Assembly: GCF_023101185.1 (NCBI RefSeq)
Contig: NZ_CP078077.1
Span: 1,827,630-1,891,629, forward strand
Origin: Microbacterium galbinum
Lineage (GTDB): Bacteria; Actinomycetota; Actinomycetes; Actinomycetales; Microbacteriaceae
Length of the DNA: 64,000 bases
Reading direction: 5' to 3'
Shown here: piece after piece, positions 59,319 to 64,000 of the stretch
Position numbering within the stretch: position 1 is the first letter of the stretch
Layout: every line of letters begins with the position of its first letter
Position numbers and translations under genes: made by a program
Notes under the pieces: model-generated
The model's database searches: none
What the model was told of the DNA's origin: nothing
The model's input: only the letters and a program-made list of their open reading frames with translations

Positions 59319-59633
59319 ATGTCGGACGTCGAGATCGACAAGGCGGCGCTCGAAGGGGCGATCCTGCAGATCGACCTTTCGATCGGCAATTACGTGATGT
59401 ATGCGAACGACATCTGGGCCCGCGACACCGGCGTCGGCAACCCAGTGGGGCGCACGAGCCTCCGGGTCATGCTCGAGAACGCACTCGGTCAGGCGTCGAT
59501 GGAGGCGAAGGCGCAGCACCTCGACGGCATCGCGATCGGCGACCGCCTCAAGAGCATCAACGATTCGTTCGATGACCTCGACGTCTCGCTCGGCGCCGGA
59601 TGGGATTCCGACTATGTCGCTGACTTCTCCTAA
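59319..59633 (+). CDS. Small helical WXG-like protein, first gene of cassette 3
   Basis: A 104-residue acidic helical protein. ATG 59319 is preferred over GTG 59313 because GGGGG lies 5 nt upstream. It contains NDIWARDTG and ends in DVSLGAGWDSDYVADFS, without a clear W-x-G turn. Its stop lies 20 nt inside the hydrolase gene, so translation of the two is coupled. By size and position it is the likely helical partner that guides the hydrolase to the secretion ATPase, as small LXG-associated helical proteins do in firmicute systems. That role is inference. Confidence 0.7.
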   Translation: MSDVEIDKAALEGAILQIDLSIGNYVMYANDIWARDTGVGNPVGRTSLRVMLENALGQASMEAKAQHLDGIAIGDRLKSINDSFDDLDVSLGAGWDSDYVADFS

Positions 59634-61302
59634 TCGCGGCTGGACGCTCGAGGAGATCGAGTACGACAGCGGCTCGCTCGAAGGCATCCATCGTGACCTC
59701 GAGACGTTGATCGATGAGGGTGGCAACGCCCGGATCGTGCTGCGCAACATCGACGGCGGACTCGAAGGGCGCGGCGAGAGCATCGATCGCGTGCAGACCG
59801 AATCGGGCGCCCTCGCGAGCCGGATGAACCCGACGATCCTCACCCTTGAGCGCATCGCCGATGTCGTCCGCGCCTACGGCGAGGCCGTGGCGCAGCACGC
59901 GAAGGCGGCGAACGACCTCATCGACGACATCGAGACGGCCCACGCCGCGAAGGAGACTGCGGCGGCCGATCTCGATGCGGCCGAGCTCGCGCAGCGTCAG
60001 TGCACGCCCGACGACACCGCGCAGACCCGCAACACGGCGGAGCAGGATGTCACGGATGCCGAGAGCGGTCTCGCCTCGGCCACCAGCACCCTCGACGATC
60101 TGTGGGAGCAGTGGGAATCCGCGTACTCGCTGTGGGATGAGGCCTATGGGGCTGCGATCTCGGGCCTGGTCCGCTCCGATGGCACGACCCTCAGCGACTC
60201 GACGCTCTCGGCGATCGATGCGCTCGCGAACGCCGACAGCCCGGCCGAGGTGGCCGAGATCTGGGACAGCCTCACCGATGCGCAGCGCGCGGCGTTGGCC
60301 CGCACCTACCCGGAGTTCGTCGGCAACCTCGAAGGCGTTCCCTACCTCGACCGGTTCCTCGCCAACAAGGCCGCCTACGACCGGGTGATCGAGGGCGGCC
60401 CGTATGGCGAGCCACTCGACTCGCAGCTCGAGCAGCTCGGGCGCGAGGTCACGGACTTCGATGGCCAATTGCTGATGTTCCACCCGTTCGAGCACCCGCA
60501 GGCAACCGCCGCTGTGATGTACGGTGTGCGCATCGTCGACGATGAAGGCAACCCTGTCGATCCGATGGACGGCATCACCAACGTTAACGTGCTGGTCGGT
60601 GGGATGTTCTCGAGCCTCGACGACCTCAAGGCATGGGGGGCGAGTGGCCGCAACCTTAACAAGTTCGCGAACGAGTACGGTGAGGGCGTGGGGTCCGCGA
60701 CGATTGCCTGGTACGGCTACGACTCCCCAAATCTGGCGACCGAACACGTGATGGGCAGCGCGACCGAGGGCGCGGCGAGGCTCAGTTCCACGCTGCGAGG
60801 GCTCGACAACGAGGTTTCTTCACAGGTCACGACGTCGGTGATCGGGCACTCATACGGCAGCACGACCGCGTTCCTCGCGGTGGGCGGATCGCCCGACAAC
60901 CTTGGAGTCGACAACCTCATCGCAGTCGGCTCGGCAGGAGTCCCCGACGGATATCACGCAGGCTGGACCGGAGACGCGCCAATGGACTACTCCGGCACGC
61001 AAATCTACGCCTCGCGTGCTCCCGGGGATGTGGTCGCACGGTACGGGGAGCACAGCTCGTTCGGCCACGGGATGAATCCCGAGGCGTTGCCGGGTGCGGT
61101 CAGTTTCGAAAGCGACGGGGGCGAGGTGCCGAGCCTGGGCGGTGGTACCGAGATGGCGGTCGGAACACCCGGGCACGCGGCCCACGACGGCGGCAACACG
61201 GTGTGGGGGTGGTGGGAAGCGGGTAACGGGTACCTTTCTCGCGACTCGGAATCGTTCCGTAACATTGCCAACATCATCGCCACCGGCGAGCCGATCGATT
61301 GA
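59614..61302 (+). CDS. Alpha/beta-hydrolase (DUF1023-like) with N-terminal helical secretion domain, effector candidate
   Basis: A 562-residue protein. Residues 1-170 are coiled-coil-like and resemble WXG/LXG targeting domains (LERIADVVRAYGEAVAQHAKA). The C-terminal half is an alpha/beta-hydrolase of DUF1023 type with nucleophile elbow GHSYGS (Ser413, motif 411-416), preceded by ATIAWYGYDSPN. Later acidic and His residues, such as those in TPGHAAHDGGNTV, could complete the triad. ATG 59614 overlaps the upstream gene by 20 nt; the frame further upstream is not coding. The predicted activity is esterase or lipase. From about 60440 on, codon use is less GC-biased than in the N-terminal half, as in polymorphic toxins with exchanged ends. 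The lipoprotein gene follows after 41 nt. Confidence 0.85.
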   Translation: MSLTSPNRGWTLEEIEYDSGSLEGIHRDLETLIDEGGNARIVLRNIDGGLEGRGESIDRVQTESGALASRMNPTILTLERIADVVRAYGEAVAQHAKAANDLIDDIETAHAAKETAAADLDAAELAQRQCTPDDTAQTRNTAEQDVTDAESGLASATSTLDDLWEQWESAYSLWDEAYGAAISGLVRSDGTTLSDSTLSAIDALANADSPAEVAEIWDSLTDAQRAALARTYPEFVGNLEGVPYLDRFLANKAAYDRVIEGGPYGEPLDSQLEQLGREVTDFDGQLLMFHPFEHPQATAAVMYGVRIVDDEGNPVDPMDGITNVNVLVGGMFSSLDDLKAWGASGRNLNKFANEYGEGVGSATIAWYGYDSPNLATEHVMGSATEGAARLSSTLRGLDNEVSSQVTTSVIGHSYGSTTAFLAVGGSPDNLGVDNLIAVGSAGVPDGYHAGWTGDAPMDYSGTQIYASRAPGDVVARYGEHSSFGHGMNPEALPGAVSFESDGGEVPSLGGGTEMAVGTPGHAAHDGGNTVWGWWEAGNGYLSRDSESFRNIANIIATGEPID

Positions 61303-61343
61303 CTGGTACGCGGTGACGATACACGAGGAGTAGAGGCGTGCAG

Positions 61344-61973
61344 ATGAGGAAGCGCTGGCGGGTGTCCGCTGCTGTGGTGGTGTTGTCGGTTGCCCTTACG
61401 GGGTGTGTGAACGGAGGCGGAATGATTCCCACGGGTGACGAGCTTGTTGCTCAGGCGAAGCAGCACTACTTCGACTACCGGGCCATCACGAATGATGTCC
61501 AGGCGCTCATCTACGACGGGCCCTGGGAGTCGGATATCGGTTTGTTCGGGATGCAGCCTTCGGGCGCCGGGTGCGGTGACGACAGTTACAATTTCGATCT
61601 CACCCGCAACACGAAGATCGATCCGGATGAGCGGGATGGGATGCGCGAGAAGGTGCAGGATTATCTTGCCGATGCGGGCTTCGAGGTGGAGGGTCAGGAA
61701 CTCGGCTCCGGTGACGCGCAGTCGTCCGATGTGATCGTGCGTCGGCAGGGCGACTTCTCGTTGCTGATGGTGACGTTCATCGCCAACGGCTCGGTTCTCG
61801 TCACCGCGACCACAAAATGCTGGCCCGGCGACCCGGCAGAGCTCAGCAAGCTCATCTTCGGCGGTGTCACCCTCTCGGAGGGGTATCTGCCGCGCGAGGA
61901 GTCGCCCAGCGACCCGCTCTTCTTCGGCGTCACGCCGGGTGAGCCGGCGTTCGGTCCCACACCCGCACCGTAA
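61344..61973 (+). CDS. Lipoprotein, possible immunity or accessory protein of the hydrolase
   Basis: A 209-residue predicted lipoprotein. The signal peptide has basic MRKRWR, a hydrophobic core and lipobox LTGC with Cys21 as the acylated residue. The mature part is acidic, with two further cysteines (GAGCGDDS and TKCWPG) and no recognised fold. ATG 61344 is 7 nt after AGAGG; GTG 61338 two codons earlier, with GAGGAG before it, is also possible. Its relaxed codon use matches the second half of the hydrolase gene. Staphylococcal type VII lipase effectors are paired with lipoprotein immunity proteins, so this gene may protect the cell from the hydrolase at the outer membrane face. That is an analogy only. 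Confidence 0.75.
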   Translation: MRKRWRVSAAVVVLSVALTGCVNGGGMIPTGDELVAQAKQHYFDYRAITNDVQALIYDGPWESDIGLFGMQPSGAGCGDDSYNFDLTRNTKIDPDERDGMREKVQDYLADAGFEVEGQELGSGDAQSSDVIVRRQGDFSLLMVTFIANGSVLVTATTKCWPGDPAELSKLIFGGVTLSEGYLPREESPSDPLFFGVTPGEPAFGPTPAP

Positions 61974-61980
61974 GCGTTCG

Positions 61981-62451
61981 TCAGCGCGCGAGATCCGCCA
62001 GGTGGCGCGCGTCGTGGTTGAGCACCTTGACGATGATGCCGCGGCGACGGAGGTCGGCGACCGTGCGCGACTCCTCTTCGCCGTCGCGCCCGAGCGCGTG
62101 CGTGTTCGCGACGACGAGGACGTCGCCCTTGTGCAGGGTGTCGATGAGGCGGGCGAGGCGATCGCCCCAGCTCTCGAGGATGTCGGGTGCGGGGTGACGG
62201 AACCCCTCGATCGGAACGCCGAAGCGCGTGAGATCATCGCGCTGCTGCACGACCGGAGGCATGCCCTCGCGGGAGACCACGAGTCCGACGAGGCGTGAAC
62301 CGTCGGGGCGAGCGAGCCAGAAGTCGCGGTTCTGCTGCAGTTCGGTGAAGCACTTGGGGCACTCCGCCGCGGCGTGCGGCAGGTGCAGCGGGCTCGTCAG
62401 CGCGTCATCGACCGATGCCGTGCCGGTGGTCCGGTCTGTCGTTTCGCTCAT
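61981..62451 (-). CDS. Resolvase-like (serine recombinase N-terminal fold) protein, degenerate
   Basis: A 156-residue protein. The first 50 residues include a Cys pair (ECPKCFTEL). The rest follows the layout of a serine-recombinase catalytic domain: LVGLVVSREGMPPVVQQRD corresponds to the Y-x-R-V-S-T strand, and DVLVVANTHALGRDGEEE to the GD-L-V-x-R-L-D-R-L-x-R region. The catalytic Ser position is kept, but the Arg before it is Val and one of the two active-site Arg residues is Ala. No C-terminal DNA-binding domain exists. It is therefore unlikely to recombine DNA and may be a regulatory relic. ATG at 62449-62451 follows GGAGGTG on the minus strand. It converges with the lipoprotein gene, 7 nt apart. 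Confidence 0.7.
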   Translation of the reverse strand: MSETTDRTTGTASVDDALTSPLHLPHAAAECPKCFTELQQNRDFWLARPDGSRLVGLVVSREGMPPVVQQRDDLTRFGVPIEGFRHPAPDILESWGDRLARLIDTLHKGDVLVVANTHALGRDGEEESRTVADLRRRGIIVKVLNHDARHLADLAR

Positions 62452-62527
62452 GGGCGCACCTCCGGACTCCATTCTGCCCTGTCGGTGCCGAATCCGTATC
62501 GACTCCGCCGACGGGATCGGATGCCGC

Positions 62528-62911
62528 TCAGAGCTGTTGCAGGCGACGGGGAGGTCCCTCGAGCCGGGCGATCGTGATCTTCACGTCGACCAGCTCGTGC
62601 TCGACGCCGAGGAGGCGTTCCTCCACCCGGTCGATGCGGGCGTCGACGCGATCGAGTCGGGCGTCCACCTGGTCGAATCGGCGATCGACCTGCTCGAACC
62701 GGGCGTCGACCTGCTCGAACCGGGCGTCGACCTGCTCGAACCGGGCGTCGACCTGCTCGAACCGGGCGTCGATCCGCGCATCCATCTGCACGAATCGCGC
62801 GTCCAGGCCGCGCGTCTGGTGGGCGAGCATCGCGCCCACGCCGCTGAGCACCGTCGCCGTGAAGGCGAAGAGCGCGATGATCATTCCGATCGTGTCAGGA
62901 GACAAGGTCAC
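62528..62911 (-). CDS. Membrane-anchored coiled-coil protein with heptad tandem repeats
   Basis: A 127-residue protein. One membrane helix (about residues 8-30, IGMIIALFAFTATVLSGVGA) is followed by a continuous coiled coil of seven-residue repeats, D-A-R-F-E-Q-V, four of them identical. It ends in KITIARLEGPPRRLQQL. The gene start is GTG at 62909-62911. An ATG at codon 10 would remove the first residues without loss of the helix. Function unknown; such small membrane-bound heptad proteins often form oligomeric spacers. Codon repeats show it grew by 21-bp duplications. Confidence 0.75.
   Translation of the reverse strand: MTLSPDTIGMIIALFAFTATVLSGVGAMLAHQTRGLDARFVQMDARIDARFEQVDARFEQVDARFEQVDARFEQVDRRFDQVDARLDRVDARIDRVEERLLGVEHELVDVKITIARLEGPPRRLQQL
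62687..62770 (-). repeat. Four perfect 21-bp tandem repeats in the coiled-coil gene
   Basis: Four adjacent copies (62687-62707, 62708-62728, 62729-62749 and 62750-62770) of one 21-bp unit, read on the plus strand as gacctgctcgaa followed by ccgggcgtc. Each copy encodes one heptad, so copy-number change would lengthen or shorten the coil without a frameshift. Confidence 0.9.
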
Positions 62912-62983
62912 CGGTCCATTCTGCTCCGCGGAGCGTCGTCAGTCCAGTAACCATATGTTGGCGAATCGCGTACGTGTGGGGAC

Positions 62984-63006
62984 AGTGGATAAGTCAGTTA
63001 TCCACA
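62984..63006. promoter_or_regulatory. Inverted pair of DnaA-box-like sequences
   Basis: TTATCCACA, a perfect consensus DnaA box, is at 62998-63006. Facing it at 62984-62992 is AGTGGATAA (TTATCCACT on the other strand, 8 of 9). The shared 8-bp arms GTGGATAA / TTATCCAC are separated by 5 nt. The site lies between mdh and the coiled-coil gene, which both run on the minus strand. Confidence 0.5.
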
Positions 63007-63027
63007 CGTTCGCGCCGGAGGAGTGGA

Positions 63028-64000
63028 TCAGATCAGACCGAGCGACCGCACCGCATCGCGCTCCTCGACGAGTTCGGCGACCGAGGCGTCGATCCGCCGC
63101 CGGGCGTCCTCGCCGATCTCCAGACCCTCGACGACCCGCCACTCGCCGTCGACCGCACGCACGGGGAACGACGAGATCAGGCCCGCGGGCACCCCGTACT
63201 CGCCGTGCGATACGACGCCGGCCGAGGTCCAGTCCTCGGTGCCGCGCACCCAGTCGCGCACGTGGTCGATCGTGGCGCTCGCCGCCGAGGCGACCGACGA
63301 CGACCCGCGCACCCGGATGATCTCGGCACCCCGCTTGGCGACCCGCGGGATGAAAGTCTCGTCCAACCACGCCGGCACGTCGCCGACGATCGCGGCGAGA
63401 GCCTCCGCCGCAGGCTCGCCCGCCACGGTCGCGTGCGACACGTCGGGGAACTGCGTCGCGGAGTGGTTGCCCCAGATCGGCAGGCGCCCCACCGTCGCGA
63501 CAGGCACGCCCAGCGTCTGTGCGAACTGCGCCCTGGCGCGGTTCTCATCCAGGCGGGTCAGTGCCGTGAATCGTTCGGCCGGCACGCCGTCGGCGGATGC
63601 CGCGGCGATGAGCGCGTTCGTGTTCGCGGGGTTCCCGACGACCGTGACCCGCACGCCGGGTGCCGCGTTCGCGGCGATCGCCGCCCCCTGCGGGCCGAAG
63701 ATGCCACCGTTCGCGGCGAGCAGGTCGCCCCGCTCCATGCCGGGTCCGCGCGGGCGCGCGCCCACGAGCAGCGCGAGGTCGGCACCGTCGAAGCCGGTTG
63801 CCGCGTCATCCGTCACCTCGACGTGCTCGAGCAGCCCGAAAGCGCCGTCCTGCAGCTCGAGCGCCGCGCCCTCCGCCGCTCCGATCCCCTGCGGGATCTC
63901 GAGCAGCCGCAGCCGCACCTTCTCGTCCGGTCCGAGCAGGTCTCCCGCCGCGATGCGGAACAGCAGCGCGTAGCCGATCTGTCCGCCCGCGCCCGTGATG
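63028..64000 (-). CDS. mdh: Malate dehydrogenase (N-terminal few residues off window)
   Basis: NAD-dependent malate dehydrogenase of the TCA cycle, converting malate and oxaloacetate in the cytoplasm. The frame is open to position 64000; only a handful of N-terminal residues are missing. The nucleotide-binding motif is [16 protein letters not shown]. The substrate loop is [18 protein letters not shown], the NAD-contact motif is [10 protein letters not shown], the Asp/Arg catalytic pair region is [14 protein letters not shown], and the active-site His is in [16 protein letters not shown]. All expected residues are present. The stop codon is TGA at 63030-63028. It belongs to the roughly 330-residue MDH type usual in actinobacteria. 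The downstream intergenic region carries the DnaA-box pair. Confidence 0.96.
   Translation of the reverse strand, partial: ITGAGGQIGYALLFRIAAGDLLGPDEKVRLRLLEIPQGIGAAEGAALELQDGAFGLLEHVEVTDDAATGFDGADLALLVGARPRGPGMERGDLLAANGGIFGPQGAAIAANAAPGVRVTVVGNPANTNALIAAASADGVPAERFTALTRLDENRARAQFAQTLGVPVATVGRLPIWGNHSATQFPDVSHATVAGEPAAEALAAIVGDVPAWLDETFIPRVAKRGAEIIRVRGSSSVASAASATIDHVRDWVRGTEDWTSAGVVSHGEYGVPAGLISSFPVRAVDGEWRVVEGLEIGEDARRRIDASVAELVEERDAVRSLGLI

Noticed and set aside
62528-62911. Plus-strand open frame over the coiled-coil gene (62228-62950)
   Set aside because: It reads the tandem repeats as a Leu/Glu/Pro-rich peptide with no start signal; the minus-strand reading gives a membrane helix plus perfect heptads.
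1-64000. tRNA, rRNA, integrase, insertion sequences or phage genes marking the locus as a genomic island
   Set aside because: None was recognisable. The only recombinase-like gene is degenerate, and most locus genes share the host codon bias.

Overview
The window is high-GC actinobacterial DNA, most likely from Microbacterium or a close relative in the Microbacteriaceae. The evidence is the third-position GC, the abundant GTG starts and 1-4 nt gene overlaps, the frequent words GGATGCC and GGCATCC, and the gene families present. I see no rRNA, tRNA, CRISPR array or insertion sequence. No stretch of more than 300 bases lacks a gene; the longest gap is 975-1182.

Layout. Positions 1-13659 are a mosaic of ordinary genes: the 3' end of recQ; a 1702-residue sortase-anchored surface protein with eight Ig-like units and a Thr/Asp/Gly repeat stalk; a DUF5819/HTTM membrane pair; an acyl-CoA oxidase-like enzyme; two membrane proteins; a zinc alcohol dehydrogenase; and 3-methyladenine glycosylase I. 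Positions 13656-28868 and 28898-47223 are two paralogous copies of one signalling/envelope operon: giant membrane-anchored Ig-like/fibronectin III protein, MoxR ATPase, DUF58 protein, transglutaminase-like membrane protein, membrane-FHA protein, PP2C phosphatase, and a Ser/Thr kinase placed first in copy 1 and late in copy 2. This gene set corresponds to the Bifidobacterium pkb2-fn3 (PFNA) cluster. Copy 2 runs on into further FHA proteins, including one with a helix-turn-helix-like domain, and then into a 1503-residue EssC/EccC-type FtsK ATPase, the motor of type VII secretion. Positions 51906-61973 carry three cassettes of WXG100-like proteins, long WXG-domain/effector-like proteins, small accessory proteins and four-helix membrane proteins. 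The third cassette ends with an alpha/beta-hydrolase effector candidate and a lipoprotein. The right edge (61981-64000) is again ordinary: a resolvase-like fragment, a heptad-repeat coiled-coil protein and malate dehydrogenase.

How it fits together (inference). The 13.7-61.9 kb region reads as one kinase/phosphatase/FHA-regulated secretion system. Two kinases, two phosphatases and six FHA proteins supply phospho-signalling. The giant Ig/Fn3 proteins, the DUF58 proteins and two catalytically degenerate transglutaminase-like proteins may form envelope structure. The FtsK ATPase exports the WXG cargo. The usual partners of type VII systems (EccB/EccD/EccE/mycosin or EsaA/EssA/EssB) are absent from the window.

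The strongest unexplained signal is a palindrome, ATGGGGA-N4-TCCCCAT. It occurs five times, only in this locus, and lies 22-23 nt upstream of a -10 hexamer each time. It looks like the operator of a dedicated regulon covering the giant Ig/Fn3 operon and the secretion cassettes.
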